Part shown: in pieces, positions 51,173-58,964 of the stretch
Layout: each line of letters starts with the position of its first letter
Position numbering within the stretch: the first letter of the stretch is position 1
IMG/VR virus record: IMGVR_UViG_3300017987_005478
Span: 1 to 64,000 of that record
From: a virus
Strand: one strand, 5' to 3'
DNA: 64,000 nucleotides
The notes under the pieces: generated by a model
Told to the model about the DNA's origin: nothing
Databases searched by the model: none
What the model saw: the letters and a program-made list of their open reading frames with translations, nothing else
Made by a program: the position numbers and the translations under genes

Positions 51173-51404
51173 GAAACCTCCTATCTACACCCTCACCAAT
51201 TTTCTTAGCGGCGCTTATCAAAGCTTGATCTCTTAAATCACCCAAATACCCACCACTAATTTTCCTCAGAACCCGGCGATCAGTGCATACGTCTTGATTC
51301 TTGCGCATAAATACACAGATTGCCTTTCTTACTCGCAGTCGATCTTTTCGTATCTGTTCCAAATGGTCTAACGCCACTTGTAGTTCTGTTGTGTCGTGTA
51401 TCAT
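51162..51404 (-). CDS. hypothetical 80-aa basic helical protein
   Basis: The start overlaps the beta-prime stop (ATGA), with GGGGAG upstream. Helical and basic (VALDHLEQIRKDRLRVRKAI). Placed between the two polymerase genes; could be a polymerase-associated factor, but no resemblance to omega was found. Confidence 0.6.
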   Translation of the reverse strand: MIHDTTELQVALDHLEQIRKDRLRVRKAICVFMRKNQDVCTDRRVLRKISGGYLGDLRDQALISAAKKIGEGVDRRFHET

Positions 51405-54109
51405 TGTATTCTCTCCCCTTTTAGTATCGTATCCATAACACCTGTATAATGACCACTATACAAGATGCCTTTAAGAATACTTCTCTTTGGGTTTGAGAAT
51501 GCCAACGCCAATAACCAACTTTCATATGATGGGACTGTTTGAACAGAATGGAATTCAGGTGTGTATCTGTCTCGATTGTGGTGAAGACGCCATTTGGTAT
51601 AACCAAACCACATCAACTGGGCAACCACACATTCAAAATGAACATGGTGTATGGATCTGCTATTATTGTAAACTTCATATAGCTTATGGACAAGAGTAAT
51701 ATACGTCTCACCCCTAAATTGATGAAGAAGTTTAGAAGCTACAGATAAATCATTAACAATATCCATTTGCTTCATATCGTCATCTTGGTGCATATCCTTG
51801 ATAACAGCAACCCCACTCGTGTGGAAGGTTCTCAATACCAACTGTGTATTTGTTTCTCCCATAGATTGAGCTGCAATAACACCCACAAATCTACTGTCAA
51901 TCGACTTGTATAATTCACCATAACATTTACAACAGACTCCAGGATTATTACAGAATATAGGACTTCTTACCTGGATTGTTTCACCCTCAATCTCTCCATA
52001 ATTTTTCTCGGTGATAAGTTTCAAACCATTCTTATCTTTCATCCATTTACCGACTAACATCTTTGCTTTCTTCCTGTCAGATACAAACACGTCGAGAAAG
52101 TCTTCCGTGCCACAATCATCAACAGATGTGTCAAGAATCAAATTAGCACAAGCAAAGATTAACTTTCTAGAAAGATAACCTGATGACCCTGTATTAAGAG
52201 CAACGTCCAGAAGCCCTTTTCTACTTCCATATGTTGAATCAAAGAACTCCTTTTGTGTCAACCCGTTGAGAAAACTATGTTTTATCGGGTGTGGAATAAT
52301 TTGACCCTTGAAGTTCGAGATAAATCCTCGAGTTAACACTATTTGTCTTACCTGATCCCAAGAACCCCTTGCTCCAGATTCAATCATATATGAGTAAGAG
52401 AAGTTGTCTTCCAAGAAACGTTCTGTTTCTCTACTAGAAACATTATTTAACTGCTCCCTGATATCTTCATCCTCACCATATAGAGAACCTTGTAATTCAT
52501 TGGCTCCTACAACCCGAGAAGCTTTCAATGACATAGAAGCTCCATATAACGTACTGTATTTAAACCCTAATCTTTTAATTGCATCCAGAGTTACAGTCAT
52601 AACTTCATAGGGATACTCGCGTTTGATTTGATTGAGTATTGCCCCAAGCTGCTTTTTGCCGACAACAGTATTTACAACAGGATAAGTTTCGGGAAGACAT
52701 TCATTAAACATTATTCTTCCCTTCGTAAGGGTTTCACCCTTGTATTCTTGTTGCTCTAATAATTCTGGAAATTGGTCTTTTGTAAGCATGTAGAGTCCAA
52801 GAATAATATCTTGACTCGGTGTTGTTGTAAGACTTTCATTTGCTGGATTTGTGAAATTTCTGGTAATAAGGAACTTGTCAAGCACTTCGTCTTTCGTCTT
52901 TCTTGAGATTGGGATATACACTGCCATTTGATCCCCATCAAAATCTGCGTTAAATGGGGGACAGGCTAACGGGTGAATCTTGATAACATTATCAAGAGAC
53001 ACCTTAACTTTAAATCCCAACATACTTAATCGGTGTAAGGATGGTTGTCTGTTTAATAGACAGACCTCTCCTTTAACCAAATTTTCACAGAGACTAAACA
53101 ATATTGGTATTTGATATTCGATGCAATTGTCGACAAAGTCAATCCCTTGATTTAGGGTTTTAAACTTACCAACTTCAATAAGTTTCTTTGCAATTTTGAG
53201 TTTGAATAACTCAAGAACCATTAAATATGGAAGTACACATTCTTCCAAGTTAATAGTTGGATCAGGAATAATCACTGCACGTCCAGAAAAATCAATTCTC
53301 TTACCGAGTATATTACCTCGAATCAACCCTTCTTTCTTTGACATCTTTTCAACGATGTGACTATACAAATCGTTGACATCCTTTTGTAGTTGTTTAAAGT
53401 AACTATAGAAGAGTTCTTTGTTTCTAAGAATATCAACCATCGTCTCTTCCATAGTTTCTTTCTTGTTGAGAATCTGGTTATAGAAACGATTAATCTTATC
53501 TACAACCTGACTATTCCTCTCAACGCCCTTTGCCGCTGGTCTGAGATCTGGAGGCAGCACGATAATTTCACGCAAGAACATCTTGTGGACATTATCTTGT
53601 ATTTTTCGCCACTCATCCATTTCATCAGCAAGTTTATCAGCCAACCCTTCGACTAACTCTTGAATGGCTTCCAATCTTTCCCATTTGTCCGAAACATTTT
53701 CTGGTAAATGGTCTTCGGTGGTCACAACATATTCATCGCCGTCCATATACATTACTGCATCTTCTTTTTTCAGAAGCGTGTCGACAGCGCCCTTGATGTC
53801 CTTACCACCCACATCTATCAGGAGATCATAAAATACTGGATTCATGACTTGAATGGGTAAAACAATTTTTGCAAACCTTCTTCGTCTTTCATCACTATTA
53901 ACAATGTCAACACCGCAGTCTCCACATGTGCCACCAGCTTTTGAAATTCCAAAATACGTTCCGCATTGACAGGTATAGTTCTTTAAGGGTCCAAAGATCT
54001 GCTCCGAGAACAGTCCATATTCATGGAAGTGTTTCTTATCCATGATTTTTGAGGATTTGACTTCGGGTAATTCCTCACAAAATCGTGCGTAGTCCAGAAG
54101 ACCTGGCAT
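51401..54109 (-). CDS. DNA-directed RNA polymerase beta-prime subunit, unsplit
   Basis: 902 aa in one chain. CQCGTYFG...GTCGDCG zinc site near residue 48, GKRIDFSGRAVIIPDP, LLNRQPSLHRLSMLGFKV, the catalytic NADFDGDQM at 387-395, MIESGARGSWDQVRQI, STYGSRKGLLDVALNTGSSG, second zinc site with CCKCYG, GVIAAQSMGETNTQLVLRTF in the trigger-loop region, and a recognisable C-terminus (SWLLALAFSNPKRSILKGIL). Much shorter than E. coli beta-prime (1407) through loss of insertions. All active-site residues are present. Confidence 0.95.
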   Translation of the reverse strand: MPGLLDYARFCEELPEVKSSKIMDKKHFHEYGLFSEQIFGPLKNYTCQCGTYFGISKAGGTCGDCGVDIVNSDERRRRFAKIVLPIQVMNPVFYDLLIDVGGKDIKGAVDTLLKKEDAVMYMDGDEYVVTTEDHLPENVSDKWERLEAIQELVEGLADKLADEMDEWRKIQDNVHKMFLREIIVLPPDLRPAAKGVERNSQVVDKINRFYNQILNKKETMEETMVDILRNKELFYSYFKQLQKDVNDLYSHIVEKMSKKEGLIRGNILGKRIDFSGRAVIIPDPTINLEECVLPYLMVLELFKLKIAKKLIEVGKFKTLNQGIDFVDNCIEYQIPILFSLCENLVKGEVCLLNRQPSLHRLSMLGFKVKVSLDNVIKIHPLACPPFNADFDGDQMAVYIPISRKTKDEVLDKFLITRNFTNPANESLTTTPSQDIILGLYMLTKDQFPELLEQQEYKGETLTKGRIMFNECLPETYPVVNTVVGKKQLGAILNQIKREYPYEVMTVTLDAIKRLGFKYSTLYGASMSLKASRVVGANELQGSLYGEDEDIREQLNNVSSRETERFLEDNFSYSYMIESGARGSWDQVRQIVLTRGFISNFKGQIIPHPIKHSFLNGLTQKEFFDSTYGSRKGLLDVALNTGSSGYLSRKLIFACANLILDTSVDDCGTEDFLDVFVSDRKKAKMLVGKWMKDKNGLKLITEKNYGEIEGETIQVRSPIFCNNPGVCCKCYGELYKSIDSRFVGVIAAQSMGETNTQLVLRTFHTSGVAVIKDMHQDDDMKQMDIVNDLSVASKLLHQFRGETYITLVHKLYEVYNNSRSIHHVHFECVVAQLMWFGYTKWRLHHNRDRYTPEFHSVQTVPSYESWLLALAFSNPKRSILKGILYSGHYTGVMDTILKGERIQ

Positions 54110-54112
54110 AAG

Positions 54113-54382
54113 CTAATCCTCCTCTTTAAATGTCTTGTTGATACTGTCAGCTAGGAACAACAGATGTTCCTTTACTTTTCTTGAAATAAGCTCGTCCAAA
54201 TCCGGAATCACTTCGGCTGCAATAGCCTTGATGTCCTTCTTGGTCAACTCCATCTTCTTTTTCTTGACTATCTTTTCTATGAATTCAGTGGCTTGTTTTT
54301 CTAAAGCCTCAAGACCACCGAGCAATTCAAATATTGCCGGATATTGTTCTTCAGGAGTCTTCTCCTTGCTCTTTTTGGTCAT
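54113..54382 (-). CDS. hypothetical 89-aa charged helical protein
   Basis: Behind AAGGAG. Lys/Glu-rich, with EKIVKKKKMELTKKDIKAIA and a C-terminal amphipathic helix. Overlaps the 54351 gene by 32 bases. No family. Confidence 0.6.
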   Translation of the reverse strand: MTKKSKEKTPEEQYPAIFELLGGLEALEKQATEFIEKIVKKKKMELTKKDIKAIAAEVIPDLDELISRKVKEHLLFLADSINKTFKEED

Positions 54383-54599
54383 TCGATTTCTCCTTTGACA
54401 ACTTGTCTACAATTTTTTCTTTCTTATCTTTCCAGGCTGTAGTCAAGCCATTTTTTGCTACTTCAATTAACACATTTACTGCTTTGACCCCACTCTCTTT
54501 TAAAGGTTCTTCAACTTTTTCTAGAAGTTCAAGAGCAACAGGAGCCAACCCTTTACCGATTTTTTCACAAGCTTCTTTGCTGGATTTCTTAATATCCAT
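54351..54599 (-). CDS. hypothetical 82-aa charged helical protein
   Basis: Behind AGGAGGG. Lys/Glu/Ala helix (KKSSKEACEKIGKGLAPVAL) with an acidic tail. Length and composition are like the next gene. It lies directly after the small E2-like gene. Confidence 0.6.
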   Translation of the reverse strand: MDIKKSSKEACEKIGKGLAPVALELLEKVEEPLKESGVKAVNVLIEVAKNGLTTAWKDKKEKIVDKLSKEKSNDQKEQGEDS

Positions 54600-54610
54600 G
54601 CATAACCCTC

Positions 54611-54934
54611 CTATTCATAGGTGAATTCGTGCCAGGGTTGAAAGTAACTGTCATCGAGGTTAAAAGTTTGTAATAGATTCGCTACAGTTGGTATTATGGT
54701 TTCATCCGATTTTTTGAACTTTAGATCTTTTGGAAGACAAAGTTCTCCAGACGTTGGATGACAGTTTGGATGTACCCCATTAATAACAACCCTCTTAAGC
54801 AAATCACTATCTGTAAAGTGTAAAGTGAACCCATGAAATACAAATTTATCTACTATGTCTGTAATGGGTCTCACTTCTCCTTTAAAGATAAGTTTCGTCG
54901 GAACTATTTCCATCTTAACGGGGACCCTTATCAT
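54611..54934 (-). CDS. E2-like (ubiquitin-conjugating-fold) protein, 107 aa
   Basis: The start MIRVPVKMEIVP follows AGGAGG by ten bases. After a strand-rich first half, GVHPNCHPTSGELCLP gives H55-P56-N57 and, eight residues on, C66-L67. This agrees with the ubiquitin-conjugating enzyme active-site signature (HPN, x4-5, G-x-[LIV]-C-L) except for Cys58 in place of a hydrophobic residue. C66 would carry the thioester. It is shorter than eukaryotic E2 proteins (about 150 aa), lacking C-terminal helices. It follows the second E1-like gene by 23 bases. The E2 call is by motif and context; the protein fold should be tested. Confidence 0.6.
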   Translation of the reverse strand: MIRVPVKMEIVPTKLIFKGEVRPITDIVDKFVFHGFTLHFTDSDLLKRVVINGVHPNCHPTSGELCLPKDLKFKKSDETIIPTVANLLQTFNLDDSYFQPWHEFTYE

Positions 54935-54957
54935 TTCGTGTTCTCCTCCTACCTTTC

Positions 54958-55833
54958 CTACGCCGCACCTGTCTCGGCAATTAACTCTACGAAGTGACAC
55001 CCGTTATGACAACCAGGTGACACGATATAACTATTGAATACAAAGGGTAAGTCTAGTGAGGAAATTAGACAGGCTATCGCATCGTTAGAATCTCGAATTG
55101 AGCCTGCTGGTATTTTTCTTTTGACAATTGGATATTCTCTACTTCCAACGAAGATGAATACTGGATGATTTTGGTTCATATCCCTTATTTTTGGTAGGTT
55201 TTCGTATAGGTTTGTTAATTTCCTTTCTCCCTCATGCGGCTCCAATATTTCGTCTGGTTTCCTTCTAACCAACGCCATGGACTCCGCAATGTCTCTATTT
55301 AGATAATCCAACTCGATTTTATGTATGAGTTGTTTGTCTATGATTTCTTGTAGCAATCCCTTTTGTACCAATACTGCTGCGCTAAAGGCTGCTACTCGCA
55401 AATCCGTTTTCGATAAACGATGTAGATATCGACCCTGATGGTTTGACGCATATTCAACATCATGTCTTCCATCTACGATTAAATAACGAGATGACATATA
55501 CATTCGAACATGAATACTACCCTTTCGATCATATACATAATCTCTGCAATCAATCACCAAATCACATTCGGGTATTGGTGTTTTACCTTCGATAAATTTC
55601 TCATTTATTGCTGTCAGTATAACATCTTCTCTTCGCTGCCCAATCGAGCAGCAAAGAGCTTCAGTCTTTTGCTGACCTATATCTCCCGTTCGAAAACAGG
55701 AGTTTCTAAGGTTCTTTTTCTCAACCTTATCATGATCAATAAGCACTAAATCCTTGATTTCATCAAGTTCAGAGAGACTTTGTGCTAAATGACTACCCAG
55801 ACTACCACAGCCTACTATTGCAACTTTCTCCAC
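54958..55833 (-). CDS. E1/ThiF-like adenylating enzyme B
   Basis: It starts at GTG 55833 behind GGAGG. In the 291-aa product, VGCGSLGSH (7-15) is the ATP-binding loop; LVLIDHD with D33 and D35, then N41-L42-R43 follow as in ThiF/MoeB/E1 proteins, but the usual RQ pair reads RN. DLVIDCRDY occupies the DN..D position. No zinc CxxC pairs. The C-terminal half (EYPIVKRKIPAGSIRDSNDA and on) is unusual. It is probably paired with the small E2-like gene immediately downstream. Confidence 0.78.
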   Translation of the reverse strand: MEKVAIVGCGSLGSHLAQSLSELDEIKDLVLIDHDKVEKKNLRNSCFRTGDIGQQKTEALCCSIGQRREDVILTAINEKFIEGKTPIPECDLVIDCRDYVYDRKGSIHVRMYMSSRYLIVDGRHDVEYASNHQGRYLHRLSKTDLRVAAFSAAVLVQKGLLQEIIDKQLIHKIELDYLNRDIAESMALVRRKPDEILEPHEGERKLTNLYENLPKIRDMNQNHPVFIFVGSREYPIVKRKIPAGSIRDSNDAIACLISSLDLPFVFNSYIVSPGCHNGCHFVELIAETGAA

Positions 55834-55908
55834 GGGTATCCTCCATTGTTTCTCTCTCGACCTATAAGGTTTGTTATTTGTTCTTTATAAATGAATTTGT
55901 TTCACAAA

Positions 55909-56520
55909 TCAAGCGATTTCTGAAAATGTTCTGTGAATCTTTTCTCGCCTTAATTTAACAGTTTTCCCACTACGTCTGTACTTTTCAACCAATTCTAATA
56001 TTTCGTTATGAAACGAAGCCTGGTCTTCAGTATTTATTTGAACTGTATATTTTCTATAGGGTATTTGCGCTGTCTGTACTTCTGACAACTTTCCCATTTC
56101 TTTCATCATTTCAGCAATCTCAATGATTGTCTCGTATAATTGTACTACCTCTCTAACAAAACTTTCTGCTCTCCCATAAACCTCAAGGGAGATATTCTTA
56201 ATTGGGTGATGAAACAGATTGGGACTTCCGACTTTGTCGTAAAGTAATTGTAGGTTGCATGCTAGTTTCGTAGCAACCACTTCGTAAGATATCACATCTG
56301 GAATGTCGTTTAGAATATCTGTAAGAACTGCAAGGATTTGAAATATATCATCCTTATTCAATCTTTCTGCGACCTTACGAACGCTTTCTTCATGTAATTT
56401 GTTTACTTCGTCAAGATTAATTTTGTAGGCTTTTACTTTCTCACCTTCTTGATTTTCAAGTACATAGTAGTCGGGATGTTCTTCCACGGCTTTAACCATA
56501 TCGCCTTGATATATTGGCAT
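55909..56520 (-). CDS. hypothetical 203-aa protein inside the ubiquitin-like cassette
   Basis: Behind AAGGAGG. N-terminal 40 residues form a small beta unit (MPIYQGDMVKAVEEHPDYYV), the middle is all-helical (ILAVLTDILNDIPDVISYEV, SFVREVVQLYETIIEIAEMM), and the C-terminus is basic. No family. Its place between the ubiquitin-like and the E1-like B genes makes it a candidate accessory factor or substrate adaptor. Confidence 0.6.
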   Translation of the reverse strand: MPIYQGDMVKAVEEHPDYYVLENQEGEKVKAYKINLDEVNKLHEESVRKVAERLNKDDIFQILAVLTDILNDIPDVISYEVVATKLACNLQLLYDKVGSPNLFHHPIKNISLEVYGRAESFVREVVQLYETIIEIAEMMKEMGKLSEVQTAQIPYRKYTVQINTEDQASFHNEILELVEKYRRSGKTVKLRREKIHRTFSEIA

Positions 56521-56536
56521 GACATCCTCCTTGTTT

Positions 56537-56576
56537 GAAGGAGTAGCCCGACTACTAGTACCCGAGCTACTCCTTC
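56537..56576 (-). terminator. 11-bp hairpin after the SAP-Ubl gene
   Basis: GAAGGAGTAGC pairs with GCTACTCCTTC around an 18-base loop, starting ten bases after the SAP-Ubl stop. No U-run. It may terminate partly, protect the 3' end of the upstream mRNA, or be a processing site. Confidence 0.55.
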
Positions 56577-56585
56577 GCTCAGATA

Positions 56586-57062
56586 CTAGCCTTTACGGCC
56601 TGCTGGTTTCAAGAACTCCAAATCATCCCCTTCTTTGAGGACGTAGCTTCCGTCAACCTTGTCGCCGTTCACAATACCTTCATCGAGGCGGCCTACATTG
56701 AGAACCTCCCTCAAGAATTCACCAACGGCACCAACAGTCTTTCCTGCAACCGGAAACTTACCAGAATTGGCTCCGCAAGAGACACTGATGGCTGTCGTAC
56801 ACCTATCCCCAAATTTCTTTTCGGGATTGGTCATGACGCTGGACATTTTGAAGTCAGCCTTTGTGACTTTTTCCACACCGGCAGTCTTTCTCAGTTTCGC
56901 CATGTGACCTGTGGACTTTGCTCTGGCAGTGACCTTGTTGGCCTTCAGAATGGCATCAATGATAATGTCCTTGCGCTTCTTGCTCATTCCAGGTATGCTC
57001 TGGTCTCGACACATTTGGCGCAGTTCGGCTACTGTCTTCTCTTTCAATATTGCTCTCGTCAT
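56586..57062 (-). CDS. SAP-like motif fused to C-terminal ubiquitin-like domain
   Basis: A 158-aa product behind AAAGGAG. Residues 11-40 (VAELRQMCRDQSIPGMSKKR, then KDIIIDAIL) match the SAP helix-extended loop-helix that binds DNA. A basic linker follows. The last 65 residues look like a beta-grasp ubiquitin-like domain: SGKFPVAGKTVGAVGEFLRE, an NGDKVDGSYVLKEGDDLEFL end-strand, and a tail PAGRKG ending in glycine, like the GTKG end of PRTRC protein C. The gene is about 49% G+C, above the 30-38% of its neighbours, suggesting strong expression. It overlaps the E1-like A gene by 107 bases. A conjugated DNA-binding tag is the inferred role. Confidence 0.68.
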   Translation of the reverse strand: MTRAILKEKTVAELRQMCRDQSIPGMSKKRKDIIIDAILKANKVTARAKSTGHMAKLRKTAGVEKVTKADFKMSSVMTNPEKKFGDRCTTAISVSCGANSGKFPVAGKTVGAVGEFLREVLNVGRLDEGIVNGDKVDGSYVLKEGDDLEFLKPAGRKG

Positions 57063-57759
57063 TCGATCGATCTCCTTTTACTAAGGGTTTTCGGGTTTGA
57101 GATCTAACACTCATTGTTTGAATGTCAAAATAGATCTCAGCACAACTAGTTGGCTCTTTGCCATTTAAAACTACTGTGTAGAACGCCCAACACATGATTG
57201 TAGCTACCGAAAGGTTGGTAAACAGAAGCTGCGGCTCAGCCTCTGCCAATTCTTCACAGCCCATATCCTCAGGTGACCGGTCACCTGGGGTTGCTATTTC
57301 CGGGTGGTAGTCCGTCAGTGATGGTGATAAATTCACACCTCCCTTTCTCACATAAATTTGGACATTACCGTCGGTAAATTCATTACCGCCCGAAATGATT
57401 GTGACATCATCTAACCCTTCGGCGTGGTCAGATATCACTTTCCTTGTTTTGTGGTTATCGACACATACAAATACAACATCACCATTTTTGACAATTTGGG
57501 CGACATTTTCTGCATTGACATAAGAGTCTACATCTTCAATATAGATCTTATGATAATTCTCTTTCAAATCCTCAGATTTGATTTTCGCCTTATTACCAAA
57601 ATCAGTGAACACTTGTCTTTGCAAATTCTTGTGCTCGTAAGCATCCCCATCAACCAATGTAAGTTGAGGCGTTTCTACTGACGAGTAATTTAGAAACCTA
57701 CAAAGCGCTTCACAGAGGTAAGTGCCGACCCCACCCAGGCCAATAACCTTGATATTCAT
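56956..57759 (-). CDS. E1/ThiF-like adenylating enzyme A (PRTRC ThiF-like)
   Basis: A 267-aa product behind GGGAGG, ATGA overlap with the JAMM gene. G7-L-G-G-V-G12 nucleotide loop, LVDGD with D37 and D39, KNLQRQ with R48-Q49, and VCVDNHKTR: a canonical E1-fold active site. The later MGCEELAEAEPQLLFTNLSV resembles ThiF proteins of PRTRC cassettes. It should adenylate the C-terminal glycine of a ubiquitin-like partner, here the overlapping SAP-Ubl gene. The C-terminal 35 residues are charged and lie in the overlap. Confidence 0.85.
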   Translation of the reverse strand: MNIKVIGLGGVGTYLCEALCRFLNYSSVETPQLTLVDGDAYEHKNLQRQVFTDFGNKAKIKSEDLKENYHKIYIEDVDSYVNAENVAQIVKNGDVVFVCVDNHKTRKVISDHAEGLDDVTIISGGNEFTDGNVQIYVRKGGVNLSPSLTDYHPEIATPGDRSPEDMGCEELAEAEPQLLFTNLSVATIMCWAFYTVVLNGKEPTSCAEIYFDIQTMSVRSQTRKPLVKGDRSNDESNIEREDSSRTAPNVSRPEHTWNEQEAQGHYH

Positions 57760-58964
57760 CCGTGCCTCCCTTCTCCAAATCCTTCTTGGTCCAGGTGCTC
57801 GGGAACGTAATTGTGAATTGATTCCTCACCTGTGACAGTGAGGTCACCTGCGACATCCACAGACGCCCCATCCTCTTCCACAAACTCATAACCAAGAGAT
57901 TCAAGTTGGTCGTCATCAAGATCCAAGGCGTCAATCACTTCTTCCATAAGCATGTCAACCTTGTAATCCTTATATGGACATTGTTCACATGGATTCCATT
58001 CATCGTCATTTCCAAATTGACGATAGAGAATGTCGGTATATGAATCACCTTTTCCAGGTTCTGGAATCATCATTGAAGGGTCTGGTGGGTAAAACGAATT
58101 TCCAACCCCGTCAAATAGACCAGGTTGTTGTGTATCTCGTTGATGAAATCGTTGACCCCAATGACCGTAATGTCGACCCCATCTTCTAGAACCACGAACA
58201 GGCACTCCGGAGCCATGAACGACAACCCCTTCGTATACCTTTTTCGTTATTCCGTCCATCCATTTAGAGGGGAATCCGCTAGTGTTGGATGTAATTTTAT
58301 ATCCAAGGACCTCTTTCGGTTTTGGTATCGCTTTTCCCTGTGCTTGAAGTTGGTTGATATGAACTTCACCAAGCTGTTGCTCGTATGAATCCAACTCCAA
58401 ACCCTCTACATAATCTGTTGGATTTACTGGAAAACGAGTCCCATTTGCTACGATAGATGCAGCAACCGAGAATCTTGGTTTAAGATTGTCACCGATTGTG
58501 ATATGGAGACCATCCCATGTTGCTTCGTCATTTTGATCAGTCCCAGAATGAAATGCTGAGAAATTACAATGACTATGGATGGTTCCAAGCCTTACAAAGT
58601 CTTTATAACTCACCTCACTTTCATATTCTGTTCCAGCCGCTGAAACTTCCTGTTTTGGCACTTCGATGCGATACGTCTTTCTTTTCTGGTTATAATGAAT
58701 AATGACATTCGCTTCTCCATGATGTTGATTGTAAACAGCCGTGAAAAATCTCTGCACCTCAGCAAACAGTTTCGCCGGAATCTTTTTAATATCCATGCTC
58801 GCGTATGCGTCCATCTCATTGAGTATTCCTATACCATCAACTTTCGCCATACTTTCGAACATACCCATCTTCTTTTTCAGAAAAATGCCTTCTTTTGAGA
58901 TAATATACAAGATATCATCTGGCGGCATCTCTGTCTGCCCGTCATTAATCCAGACACTGAACAT
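57756..58964 (-). CDS. JAMM/JAB-domain isopeptidase-like protein (PRTRC-A-like)
   Basis: A 402-aa product behind AGGAGG. GTIHSHCNFSAFHSGTDQND carries H-x-H-x7-S-x2-D (residues about 129-142), the exact JAMM zinc motif, in a context (HSH...AFHSGTD) like PRTRC protein A. The upstream Glu may be in HHGEANVIIHYN. The second half (240-400) is Gly/Trp/Arg-rich, then acidic, with a CEQCPYKD Cys pair; it is not part of known JAB domains. JAMM enzymes remove or process ubiquitin-like proteins. 20-base overlap with the gene at 58945. Confidence 0.82.
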   Translation of the reverse strand: MFSVWINDGQTEMPPDDILYIISKEGIFLKKKMGMFESMAKVDGIGILNEMDAYASMDIKKIPAKLFAEVQRFFTAVYNQHHGEANVIIHYNQKRKTYRIEVPKQEVSAAGTEYESEVSYKDFVRLGTIHSHCNFSAFHSGTDQNDEATWDGLHITIGDNLKPRFSVAASIVANGTRFPVNPTDYVEGLELDSYEQQLGEVHINQLQAQGKAIPKPKEVLGYKITSNTSGFPSKWMDGITKKVYEGVVVHGSGVPVRGSRRWGRHYGHWGQRFHQRDTQQPGLFDGVGNSFYPPDPSMMIPEPGKGDSYTDILYRQFGNDDEWNPCEQCPYKDYKVDMLMEEVIDALDLDDDQLESLGYEFVEEDGASVDVAGDLTVTGEESIHNYVPEHLDQEGFGEGRHG

